From positions 1-5,833 of the forward strand of contig CAYFVQ010000277.1 of the NCBI GenBank assembly GCA_964346585.1: a stretch of 5,833 bases of DNA, given 5' to 3'. How positions within the stretch are numbered: position 1 is the first letter of the stretch; each line of letters opens with the position of its first letter. Made by a program: the position numbers and the translations under genes. Positions 1 to 5,788 of this stretch are shown in pieces. The notes beneath the pieces were generated by a model. The model was given only the letters and a program-made list of their open reading frames with translations. It was not told where the DNA came from and did not search any database. Source of the DNA: SOIA01 sp964346585 (GTDB taxonomy: Bacteria > Acidobacteriota > Aminicenantia > Aminicenantales > Aminicenantaceae).

Positions 1-379
1 CCAGGCCGGGTTCAAGCCTCAGATGAGCGAGGAAAAAGTCATGGCTCTCTCGCGGTTCATGGTTCTGGTGATCATGACATTTGCTCTTGTTTTTGCTATT
101 TTCTTTCCGAATGAGTTGGTCCCTCTCCTGATATTTGGCTACAATGGTGTCAGCCAGTTTTTTCCCGGGGTTGTTTTGGGGCTGTTCTGGAAACGTGTCA
201 CAAAACAGGGAGTTGTTTATGGATTGATTGCGGGAGTGACCGTGGTCCTCATCCTCATCTTGAGCAAAAACGATCCCATCTTAGGAATGAATGCGGGATT
301 TGTCGGCCTTGTGGTGAATTCATTCATCACCGTAATAGTCAGCCTCATGACCAAACCGTCAGAAGGAGGGTTTAAATGA
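1..379 (+). CDS. Sodium:solute symporter (SSS family), C-terminal part
   Basis: The reading frame is open from the window edge (first full codon at 2) to TGA at 377-379, so only about the last 125 residues of a longer protein are seen. Three hydrophobic stretches are visible: roughly MVLVIMTFALVFAIFF, then LVPLLIFGYNGVSQFFPGVVLGLFW with VVYGLIAGVTVVLILIL, and a final GFVGLVVNSFITVIVSL. The segment with FPGVVLGLFWKRVTKQG followed by a glycine-containing helix is characteristic of late helices in SSS-family transporters, which import solutes with Na+ across the inner membrane. Substrate cannot be told from this fragment. Its stop overlaps the next gene's start by 4 bp (ATGA), so the two are very likely one operon and translationally coupled; the neighbour suggests an amino-acid derivative, peptide or organic acid substrate. 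An internal ATG at 23 should not be taken as the true start. Confidence 0.85.
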   Translation, partial: QAGFKPQMSEEKVMALSRFMVLVIMTFALVFAIFFPNELVPLLIFGYNGVSQFFPGVVLGLFWKRVTKQGVVYGLIAGVTVVLILILSKNDPILGMNAGFVGLVVNSFITVIVSLMTKPSEGGFK

Positions 380-1545
380 TTGATGAACTGAAAAAAGATG
401 TGGAAAAATTAACCAATAAAATAATCGAAAGGCGCCGCGATTTTCACCGTCATCCGGAAATCGCTTATGAGGAGGAGCGAACATCTTCTGTTATTCGGAA
501 GTTTTTAGAGAGTCTGGGCCTTCCTGTTTCTACTTTCGCCAAAACGGGGTTGAGAGGAGTCCTTGAAGGCCAACCCGGAGGAAAAACAGTAGCCCTGCGG
601 GCAGATATTGATGCACTTCCTCTTAAAGAGGAAGGGAAAAAGGAATACATATCGGAGAATCCTGAGGCGGCCCATGCCTGCGGTCATGACGGTCATATGG
701 CTATCCTGATGGGAACGGCAGAGCTTCTCTCTCAAAGAAAAAACAAGTTCCAGGGAAATGTCGTCTTTCTCTTTCAACCGTCAGAAGAGAGGATCCCAGG
801 AGGAGCCAAAAAGATGATCGAGGAGGGTGCTTTAGAAGGAGTGGACGGCATATTCGGACTCCATCTCTGGCAGCCTCTTCCGACCGGCTCCGTCGGGATT
901 GTGAAGGGAGCGATGATGGCCCAGCCCGATGCGTTCTCGATCACGGTCAAGGGAAAAGGTGGACACGGTTCCATGCCACACACGACAGTGGACCCCATCC
1001 TTGTGGCCTCTCATCTTGTGGTGAATATCCAGAGTATTGTCAGCCGCAACGTGGACCCGCTTAAACCGGTTGTGGTTTCCTTCGGGACCGTGAAAGGCGG
1101 AACCATATATAATATCATTCCTGGCGAAGTGTCTTTGACCGGAACGGTCAGGACCTTTGACCCGTCCATTCAGTCTTTAGCGGAGGAACGCCTGAAGGGG
1201 ATCGTTGAAGAGACCTGTAAAACTTTCGGCGCTACGGCTGAATTTGAGTATGAAAAGGGCTATCCGCCTCTTGTCAACCAGGAAGCCATGGTCGATTTTG
1301 TACTCGAAGTGACACGAAAAACGTTGGGAAAAGACAGGATTCAAACGATTGACCCGGTTATGGGAGGTGAAGATTTTGCCTATTTTCTCCAGAAAGTTCC
1401 CGGCGCCTTTTTATTCTTTGGCATGGGAGACGGAATGGAATTTCCCCATCACCATCCTGCCTTTGACCTGGATGAGAAAGCTTTACCCCAGGCAACACTC
1501 CTGATGACGAGTTTGGCACTGGAGTATCTGGCGGATAAGGAGTGA
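376..1545 (+). CDS. M20 family (M20D-type) metal-dependent amidohydrolase
   Basis: A complete 389-residue protein, the usual length for the M20D group (N-acyl-L-amino-acid amidohydrolase, hippurate hydrolase, IAA-amino-acid hydrolase). These cytosolic enzymes hydrolyse the amide bond of N-acyl amino acids or related conjugates with two bound metal ions. Visible motifs in order: RRDFHRHPE (20-28), ALRADIDALP (73-82), HACGHDGH (100-107), FQPSEE (133-138), GLHLW (161-165), GKGGHGSMPH (193-202) in the dimerisation/lid domain, GGEDFAYF (330-337) and HHHPAFD (358-364). By family comparison C102, H104, E138, H163 and H359 should be metal ligands and E137 the catalytic base; all are present. The start is supported by AGGAGGG at 364-370, 5 nt before ATG. 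It overlaps the upstream symporter gene, implying import and hydrolysis of the same substrate class. Exact substrate cannot be assigned; dipeptidase-like activity is also possible. Confidence 0.93.
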   Translation: MIDELKKDVEKLTNKIIERRRDFHRHPEIAYEEERTSSVIRKFLESLGLPVSTFAKTGLRGVLEGQPGGKTVALRADIDALPLKEEGKKEYISENPEAAHACGHDGHMAILMGTAELLSQRKNKFQGNVVFLFQPSEERIPGGAKKMIEEGALEGVDGIFGLHLWQPLPTGSVGIVKGAMMAQPDAFSITVKGKGGHGSMPHTTVDPILVASHLVVNIQSIVSRNVDPLKPVVVSFGTVKGGTIYNIIPGEVSLTGTVRTFDPSIQSLAEERLKGIVEETCKTFGATAEFEYEKGYPPLVNQEAMVDFVLEVTRKTLGKDRIQTIDPVMGGEDFAYFLQKVPGAFLFFGMGDGMEFPHHHPAFDLDEKALPQATLLMTSLALEYLADKE

Positions 1546-1652
1546 AAGGATCGGAAGCCGCATTTTTCGGATTAAACAACTGTGAGAATAAATAATAATA
1601 TTAAAAAGTCTTTAAGAGAGATATTGAATCCCCTGCTACAAAATAAAGAGAA

Positions 1653-2216
1653 ATGAATTTTTTCCTCGTATTGGCTGTGGCTTTTGCGCTGGCGATGGAT
1701 GCCTTTGCGGTTTCTGTGGGAATCAGTTTACGGCCTGAAGGGCTATCAAATAAACAAACTTTCAGAATGGCTTTTCATTTTGGCTTATTTCAGTTCATGA
1801 TGCCTCTGCTCGGCTGGCAGGCCACGCGAAGCATCCTCCTTGCCTTAATAGAGCCCTTTGACCATTGGGTTGCCTTCGGTTTACTTCTCATCATCGGAGC
1901 AAAAATGATCTTTGAGTTCTTTCGAACGGGGACAGAAACTCAAAGTGAACAAACAGACCCGACAAAAGGCTTTTCCCTTGTGATGCTGTCTGTGGCGACG
2001 AGTATCGATGCTCTTGCTGTGGGGATGAGTCTCGCGGCTCTCCAGGTGAATATTCTCTATCCGGCTGTTGTTATCGGAGTCGTTGCTTTTGGGATGACTC
2101 TTTTGGGGACGAAGATTGGGCCGCTTATCGGCCGGTTGGTTGGCAGAGCTGCGGAATTATTGGGAGGATTGATCCTTATTCTGATCGGAGTCAAAATTCT
2201 TTTGGAGCATTTGTAG
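1653..2216 (+). CDS. mntP: MntP-type manganese efflux pump
   Basis: A 187-residue, highly hydrophobic protein with about six predicted membrane segments (near 2-24, 38-60, 68-90, 107-130, 133-152 and 166-185). It shows the two related half-motifs of the MntP (YebN, formerly DUF204) family: ALAMDAFAVSVG (12-23, acidic D16) and SVATSIDALAVGMS (113-126, acidic D119), followed by AELLGGLILILIGVKIL near the C-terminus. The repeated Asp motifs reflect the internal duplication of the family. Known members export Mn2+ from the cytoplasm and protect against manganese excess; length matches the family norm (about 188). The start ATG has only a weak purine-rich leader (AAAGAG), but an in-frame TAA lies just upstream at 1644-1646, so this is the first ATG available. 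A 107-bp gap separates it from the amidohydrolase; I see no manganese riboswitch or clear MntR-type operator there. Confidence 0.92.
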   Translation: MNFFLVLAVAFALAMDAFAVSVGISLRPEGLSNKQTFRMAFHFGLFQFMMPLLGWQATRSILLALIEPFDHWVAFGLLLIIGAKMIFEFFRTGTETQSEQTDPTKGFSLVMLSVATSIDALAVGMSLAALQVNILYPAVVIGVVAFGMTLLGTKIGPLIGRLVGRAAELLGGLILILIGVKILLEHL

Positions 2217-2231
2217 GGCCAGGAATTTGTT

Positions 2232-2262
2232 TTGATTCAGATGTTATTCTGTTTCAAATCAA
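2232..2262. terminator. Weak dyad between convergent genes, possible terminator
   Basis: In the 93-bp space between the stop of mntP (+) and the stop of the NTF2-like gene (-) there is a low-GC dyad: TTGATT (2232-2237) pairs with AATCAA (2257-2262), with an inner CAGA/TCTG match offset by an asymmetric loop. Its position suits a shared terminator for both converging transcripts, but the stem is weak, interrupted and lacks a proper U-tract in either direction. Confidence 0.2.
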
Positions 2263-2309
2263 TAATGCTCTGATCTCCAAACCAGGCTCTCTCCGGTCAT
2301 TTCACCCTT

Positions 2310-2735
2310 CTAATATTCCAGCACACCGGTGTGCATGATCAGTTTCCACTCGGGGCCGATCTTTGTGTAGACTTTACACACCCTTCCTTTCCAGTGATTT
2401 TTTTCTCCCTTTGAATCCAGCCAAAGTGTGTCAATATCCACAACGGCGAATGCACCATCGCCTTCTTCAGAAACCACGATTTTCCTGATTTCTCTCTTGT
2501 TATGAGCAAGGGTGTGAGTGTCAAAGAGTTCCTGCCAGCCTCTTTTCCACCTCTCGTAGTCGAACCTCCCTTGCTCAAGAATCCAATCCATCGGGTCATG
2601 CGCTCTTGAATGGGGTGGCCAGGGCCAGACCATATCCGGATGAAAGATGGTCAGGAGCAGCTCAACATCCTGCGTATCCCATGCTTTCGTTTCTCTGTTT
2701 ACGATTTCCTCGATTTCTCTTTGGATTCTATCCAA
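2310..2735 (-). CDS. NTF2/SnoaL-like fold protein, function unknown
   Basis: With the start chosen here the protein has 141 residues. An N-terminal helix (DRIQREIEEIVNRETKAWDTQDVELLLTIF, 2-31) leads into HPDMVWPWPP (32-41). A central helical part rich in Trp and Arg (WILEQGRFDYERWKRGWQELF, 51-71) follows, then alternating beta-like strands (REIRKIVVS, AFAVVDIDTLWLD, WKGRVCKVYTKIGPEWKLIMHTGVLEY). The pattern of a working-day-style helix followed by FHPDMVW and a C-terminal strand ending in W+L-H matches small NTF2-like/SnoaL/DUF4440 proteins, a fold used by enzymes and by ligand-binding proteins alike; no catalytic set can be named. There is no signal peptide, so it should be cytosolic. The frame can be extended upstream to a TTG at 2769-2771, but that start has no ribosome binding site. 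The gene follows btuB on the same strand after a gap of about 240 bp, too long to assume an operon. Confidence 0.8.
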   Translation of the reverse strand: MDRIQREIEEIVNRETKAWDTQDVELLLTIFHPDMVWPWPPHSRAHDPMDWILEQGRFDYERWKRGWQELFDTHTLAHNKREIRKIVVSEEGDGAFAVVDIDTLWLDSKGEKNHWKGRVCKVYTKIGPEWKLIMHTGVLEY

Positions 2736-2740
2736 TCGTG

Positions 2741-2748
2741 CCTCCCTT
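2741..2748 (-). promoter_or_regulatory. Shine-Dalgarno that sets the start of the NTF2-like gene
   Basis: On the minus strand AAGGGAGG lies 5 nt before the TTG at 2733-2735. The alternative in-frame TTG 12 codons upstream (2769-2771) is preceded only by pyrimidine-rich sequence (ATTTTCACTTC). The strong, well-spaced site argues for TTG at 2735 as the initiator and a 141-residue rather than 153-residue product. Confidence 0.65.
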
Positions 2749-2973
2749 CTTTTTCGATAGATATAACTCAATTAAAGAAGTGAAAATACAAGAACATTTG
2801 CAGTTTTACCAGAATTTATGTGTTTTTAATCTAACTCTTTTTCCTAGTCGAAGCAACTGCTTTAGGAGGAATCGGAAGAAATGTCAGTTTGAACAAGATT
2901 GTGCGGTAATAACCTTTGTCTGATGACGTCTCTAGGAAGTTGTGAGGTAGGATCTCTGTAAAAACAATCAAAG

Positions 2974-4923
2974 CTAAAAGAGCAGGTGTAAACCGCCGTA
3001 GACAGAGAAACCAGGCACTCCATAGCCTTTGATTAATTCATATTTTTCATTCAGGATGTTATCCATCCTCAAAGAGACTTGAATCTGCCGGTTGATGTCA
3101 TAAGAGATGACTGAGTTGAGCAACGTGTAATCATCCAGTGTGATGGGATCTGCTGGCCAGGTGGAGAAATCCAGGTCTTCCCTCTCTCCGATGTGGATCA
3201 GAGAAAGACGGATATTTCCCTTTCTCAGGAATGGATAGAGGATGGATGCGGAAAATTTATCCTTTGGTCTACGGAGAAGAGGGTTATCTGCGTCCAGGTC
3301 TCTGGCTTCGGCTCGAGTGTAGGAGACGTTCAGGATTAATCCTGATCGAGAATGAAACTGAGTGAACAGCTCTATTCCTTTGGATTCAGCGTCTCCCAAG
3401 TTCGTGTATCCTTGAAGGGAATCAAACTGGATGAGGTTTGTGTAGTCATTTTTAAAGTACGTGGCACTGAGCAGGATTTGTCCTTCCAGAAAATATTGTT
3501 CAACTCCGATATCCCAGCCTGTGGATTTTTCAGGTTTCAGGCTTTCATTCCCGATGGGTCCCATAAAGGTCGCTGGTGCATAAAGCTGGTAGAGGGAGGG
3601 GGATTTGAAAGCCGTGCCGAGGGTGGCTTTCAATTTGGTTTGAGTCCCCTTAATGAGATAGGCGGGTGCGAGGCGAAACGTGATGGACGTTCCAAACTGA
3701 GTGTGATTATCCAGACGAATCCCTGCGGTCGAGAAAAATCTTGAGCCGAGGTCAATCTGATCCTGAATATAGAATCCTGTGATGTGGGCCCGCTGCTGGG
3801 GGAAGATACTTGAATAAGGACCCCAGATTCCATCCGAATAGTATTCTGATTCTCCGCGTTCCTGCTGGTGGTCGATCCCAACAGTCAGCGTGTTTGTCTC
3901 ATGAAGAAAGAAGTTGTTCTGCCAGTCGACCTTAAACAGTGTGCTCTTGAAAAAGCCCTCTTCAGAATCGATAGGATGAGTAGAGTCTGTTGGGTTTTCG
4001 TGTGTTCGGTCGTAATCCACGAGAGAGAGGCCCAATTTTTGTTCCCAGCGATTACCCATCAAGAGAGTGCGGAATTCTCCTTTGAGGAAAAAAGCGTTAT
4101 TCTTCTGCTCGTTATTCGGATCATCCCCATAATCTCCTCCGAAGTTGTCAACATCGATCCGAGCCTTCACTGTCCTTAGGATGAAGTCCAATTCGAAGTT
4201 ATTGTTGAAACGGTATCCGAATCTTCCGGATAAAGAGAGATTCTGGTAGCCATCCTTTTCTTTGTTGCCTTGATACTCTGAGCTGGCGGATGAGAATCCT
4301 GAGCTGCGGAAATAATTGACTCCGAACGAATAATGGAGTTTATCCGTGCTTCCGTTCAATCCTGCAGTGTTGATGAATGTCCCGTAGGAGCCGCCTGCGC
4401 TGGATAAAGAAAGCTTGGGTTCACCCTGGCCTTTTTTAGTGATGATATTCACCACTCCACTCAATGCGTCCGAACCGTAAAGAGTGCTCTGCGGACCACG
4501 GAGAATCTCGATGCGTTCTATGCTGTCCAGCATGAAATGGGCCAAGTCAAAGGCACGTGCTGGAGAGATAGGGTCGTTCAACTCGACGCCGTCCATCAGA
4601 AATAGAGTGTGTTCCGAATTCGCTCCACGAATAAACGTTGAGGCCGCGCCTCCGGCTGAGCCATTTTGAATAATTGTCAGTCCCAGAATCTCTTCGAGGG
4701 CTTCGAGAACTGTGGTTTTTTTCATCCGCTCCAGCTCCTCTCTTGAAATCACAGTCACAGAACTGGCAATCTCTTGAGTCGGGGTTTCGATTCGTGTGGC
4801 TGTAACGACTATCTGGTGTTGAAGAGGAGGAATCTGCTTTTTCTTTTCGCTGTTTTCTTGCGAGAAAAGGGGGGAGAAGAGGAACGCCACGGCGAGGGCC
4901 ATGCAAAGAGCTTTTTTTGTCAT
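2974..4923 (-). CDS. btuB: TonB-dependent vitamin B12 (corrinoid) outer-membrane receptor, BtuB-like
   Basis: A complete 649-residue protein, close to the 614 of E. coli BtuB. It starts with a signal peptide (MTKKALCMALAVAFLFSPLFS, cleavage expected near 21-22). A TonB box, QIVVTAT (37-43), follows. The plug domain (about 45-165) carries FIRGANSEHTLFLMDGVELND (97-117, the L-DG motif) and IERIEILRGPQSTLYGSDAL (135-154), then GVVNIITKKG. The remainder (166-649) has alternating amphipathic strands of a 22-strand barrel, ending NILNEKYELIKGYGVPGFSVYGG and a C-terminal Phe, as is typical of outer-membrane proteins and of the BtuB subfamily. It would take up corrinoids across the outer membrane using TonB energy. 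ATG at 4923 has AGGAG (4932-4936) 8 nt upstream. A cobalamin riboswitch and terminator lie in its leader, which is the main reason for the B12 assignment over siderophore receptors. No btuCDF genes are in view. Confidence 0.92.
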   Translation of the reverse strand: MTKKALCMALAVAFLFSPLFSQENSEKKKQIPPLQHQIVVTATRIETPTQEIASSVTVISREELERMKKTTVLEALEEILGLTIIQNGSAGGAASTFIRGANSEHTLFLMDGVELNDPISPARAFDLAHFMLDSIERIEILRGPQSTLYGSDALSGVVNIITKKGQGEPKLSLSSAGGSYGTFINTAGLNGSTDKLHYSFGVNYFRSSGFSSASSEYQGNKEKDGYQNLSLSGRFGYRFNNNFELDFILRTVKARIDVDNFGGDYGDDPNNEQKNNAFFLKGEFRTLLMGNRWEQKLGLSLVDYDRTHENPTDSTHPIDSEEGFFKSTLFKVDWQNNFFLHETNTLTVGIDHQQERGESEYYSDGIWGPYSSIFPQQRAHITGFYIQDQIDLGSRFFSTAGIRLDNHTQFGTSITFRLAPAYLIKGTQTKLKATLGTAFKSPSLYQLYAPATFMGPIGNESLKPEKSTGWDIGVEQYFLEGQILLSATYFKNDYTNLIQFDSLQGYTNLGDAESKGIELFTQFHSRSGLILNVSYTRAEARDLDADNPLLRRPKDKFSASILYPFLRKGNIRLSLIHIGEREDLDFSTWPADPITLDDYTLLNSVISYDINRQIQVSLRMDNILNEKYELIKGYGVPGFSVYGGLHLLF

Positions 4924-5018
4924 CTTCTTATCTCCTGTCTCTTTTCTGCCCCCGCCTCTTCATGCCTGAAGTCCAATATTAGACTTCTGCCAACTCTGAA
5001 TCTTCAAGGGAAGTGAGT

Positions 5019-5056
5019 AAAAAAAAGCAACCCGACCTTCCACCCGAAGATGGGTT
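5019..5056 (-). terminator. Intrinsic terminator in the btuB leader (riboswitch expression platform)
   Basis: Read on the minus strand, AACCCAUCUUC pairs with GAAGGU-C-GGGUU: 11 base pairs with one bulged C and a 5-nt loop (GGGUG), followed by GC and eight U residues (5019-5026). This is a textbook Rho-independent terminator. It sits about 15 nt after the end of the cobalamin aptamer and about 95 nt before the btuB ATG, so it must act as a conditional attenuator and not as a gene-end terminator. It implies control of transcription elongation rather than of ribosome access; the btuB Shine-Dalgarno is not part of the hairpin. Confidence 0.88.
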
Positions 5057-5071
5057 TCATGTGTTTAAAGG

Positions 5072-5212
5072 AGGTTTCCTGACTCTCGGATCAACCTTAT
5101 TCCAGGCCTTCCCGTCCTTCAGGAAGGACAGTGGCATGATCTGGAATTCGTACCCGATTACAGTAGCGGGGGCTGTGTCCGGATCTCACGGACTTCCCTT
5201 TCCTTCAAACCT
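5072..5212 (-). promoter_or_regulatory. Cobalamin (B12) riboswitch aptamer
   Basis: Minus-strand sequence matches the conserved cobalamin aptamer in order. The P1 5' strand is AGGTTT (5207-5212). Next come GGGAAGTC (5191-5198) and the P4-like stem GTCCG/CGGAC (5189-5193 with 5177-5181). These are followed by CAGCCCCCGC...TCGGG (5153-5175), the core GCCACTG (B12 box, 5129-5135) and a variable hairpin GTCCTTC/GAAGGAC (5114-5129). The core ends with GGGAAGGC (5106-5113), then GATCCGAGAGTCAGGAAACC (5073-5092), whose AAACCT (5072-5077) closes P1. Known members bind adenosyl- or other cobalamins and reduce expression of uptake or synthesis genes. Here it lies in the leader of the BtuB-like receptor, upstream of an intrinsic terminator, so ligand binding is expected to favour termination. 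The residue before GCCACTG is T where the consensus usually has A. Confidence 0.95.
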
Positions 5213-5251
5213 GAAACTCGATTGTCAAAGAAAATCAAACTCTGCTCTCTC

Positions 5252-5280
5252 ATTTAAGGACATGATCTCTTGCTTGTCAA
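5252..5280 (-). promoter_or_regulatory. Predicted sigma70-type promoter of btuB
   Basis: On the minus strand a perfect -35 TTGACA (5275-5280) is followed by a 17-nt spacer and TTAAAT (5252-5257) as -10 (4 of 6 consensus positions). Transcription would begin near 5245, about 33 nt before the aptamer's P1 stem, which is the expected geometry for a riboswitch leader. A hyphenated palindrome GCTTG-N-CAAGC (5272-5282) overlaps the -35 box. Confidence 0.65.
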
Positions 5281-5373
5281 GCGATTTCTCTATGAGTGCT
5301 TTTGAATAATATTCTGAGAAAGAAGAGAGAATGAGAGAACGAGTTATGAAAGATTAATCCTTGGTCTCAATCA

Positions 5374-5527
5374 ACTAGCCTGAATTATTCATAAAATATG
5401 CCGACACTATACATTATTTTCAATGATATGAGCTCTTTAGGTAGATTTTTCTCACGATCAAGATTCGAATATTCTTTCATGTTCATTCATTCACAATATG
5501 TCGGCATTTTTTACCTTTCAGGCGAGT
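5374..5527. mobile_element. 154-bp inverted-repeat element, MITE-like or IS remnant
   Basis: The left arm (5374-5406) reads ACTAGCCTGAA, then 7 nt, then TAAAATATGCCGACA. The right arm (5499-5527, reverse complement) reads ACTCGCCTGAA, then 3 nt, then TAAAAAATGCCGACA. The two blocks match at 10 of 11 and 14 of 15 positions in the same order, differing only by a 4-nt length change between them. They enclose a 92-bp AT-rich core without coding content. Long terminal inverted repeats around a short non-coding core fit a non-autonomous element or the shrunken remains of an insertion sequence. I see no clear target-site duplication. A paired regulatory site is the alternative. Confidence 0.45.
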
Positions 5528-5552
5528 CGATCTCACTGCATCTGCTTTGTTG

Positions 5553-5591
5553 CGGCCCAATCGCGGTGGACGACCACAGCTTCATGGGCCG
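5553..5591. repeat. GC-rich hairpin inside the element-like region
   Basis: CGGCCCA (5553-5559) pairs perfectly with TGGGCCG (5585-5591). Inside, GC-g-GTGG (5563-5569) pairs with CCAC-a-GC (5574-5580) around an ACGA tetraloop with one G-A mismatch. GCGAG (5522-5526) and CTCGC (5596-5600) could close an outer stem. The segment is visibly richer in GC than the AT-rich sequence on either side, consistent with a foreign origin. It could be a structured RNA, a subterminal transposon structure or a recombination site; nothing decides between them. Confidence 0.4.
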
Positions 5592-5706
5592 ACGCCTCGC
5601 ATCTACAGCAACCTCGGTTCGTGAATAATCCAGACTATTGAGCGAGGACCTTTGTTTTTAATGGAAACAGAAAAGTGAGCGATCAGAAATTCGAAAAGGA
5701 GGGGCG

Positions 5707-5740
5707 AGGCTGCCATTTTCTTTCAAGAAAATGGCAGCCT
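5707..5740. repeat. Perfect palindrome with 16-bp arms
   Basis: AGGCTGCCATTTTCTT (5707-5722) and its exact reverse complement (5725-5740) are separated by only 2 bases. As RNA it would form a very stable hairpin on either strand. No U-tract follows on the + strand, and only a short CCTCCTTTT pyrimidine run follows on the minus strand, so it is not a classical intrinsic terminator. It stands 80 nt upstream of the start codon at 5820 and could be a leader hairpin, a barrier between divergent transcripts, or a dispersed palindromic repeat. Confidence 0.8.
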
Positions 5741-5788
5741 GCTGAAGGGGATAAATCAATAGATAAGGGGATTTATTCGAAACTCCCA

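Larger units (their letters stand above)
5366..5643. repeat. Wider pair of imperfect inverted ends sharing CTG-ATTATTCA
   Basis: The left end (5376-5396) is TAGCCTGAATTATTCATAAAA. The right end (5617-5637, reverse complement) is TAGTCTGGATTATTCACGAAC. They match at 16 of 21 positions, including an identical ATTATTCA. The matching continues outward as CTCAA on both sides (5366-5370 and 5639-5643), with 5 extra bases on the left. The left end is shared with the 154-bp element, so three related ends occur in 280 bp. This suggests a nested or internally deleted transposable element, possibly of an IS whose transposase is gone. Confidence 0.35.

Noticed and set aside
1546..1652. Possible manganese (yybP-ykoY) riboswitch before mntP
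   Set aside because: This riboswitch class often precedes MntP genes, but the gap is only 107 nt, AT-rich, and shows neither the conserved aptamer blocks nor a good terminator hairpin.
2321..2334. Perfect 14-bp palindrome GCACACCGGTGTGC
   Set aside because: It lies inside the last codons of the NTF2-like gene, has no T-tract, and a palindrome of this length is not unexpected once in a window of this size.
2606..2923. 105-codon + strand open frame
   Set aside because: It overlaps the N-terminal part of the NTF2-like gene antisense and runs into non-coding sequence; no ribosome binding site and no protein-like pattern.
2736..2973. Promoter for the NTF2-like gene between it and btuB
   Set aside because: Candidate pairs such as TTGCTT-17-TAGATT match the consensus poorly (3 of 6 and 4 of 6), so no promoter is called; no terminator after btuB is evident either.
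3352..4669. Several open frames of 60-130 codons on both strands inside btuB
   Set aside because: They are shadows of the receptor gene, whose plug and barrel motifs are continuous in one frame from 4923 to 2974.
5013..5309. 98-codon + strand open frame
   Set aside because: It is antisense to the btuB leader, and its sequence is explained fully by the cobalamin riboswitch, terminator and promoter on the other strand.
5553..5591. Integron attC site
   Set aside because: The hairpin has paired arms, but the conserved GTTRRRY and RYYYAAC core sites are not present at its ends and no integrase or cassette is seen.
5398..5628. 76-codon + strand open frame
   Set aside because: It starts inside one arm of an inverted repeat, crosses the other arm and a hairpin, lacks a ribosome binding site and resembles no protein family.
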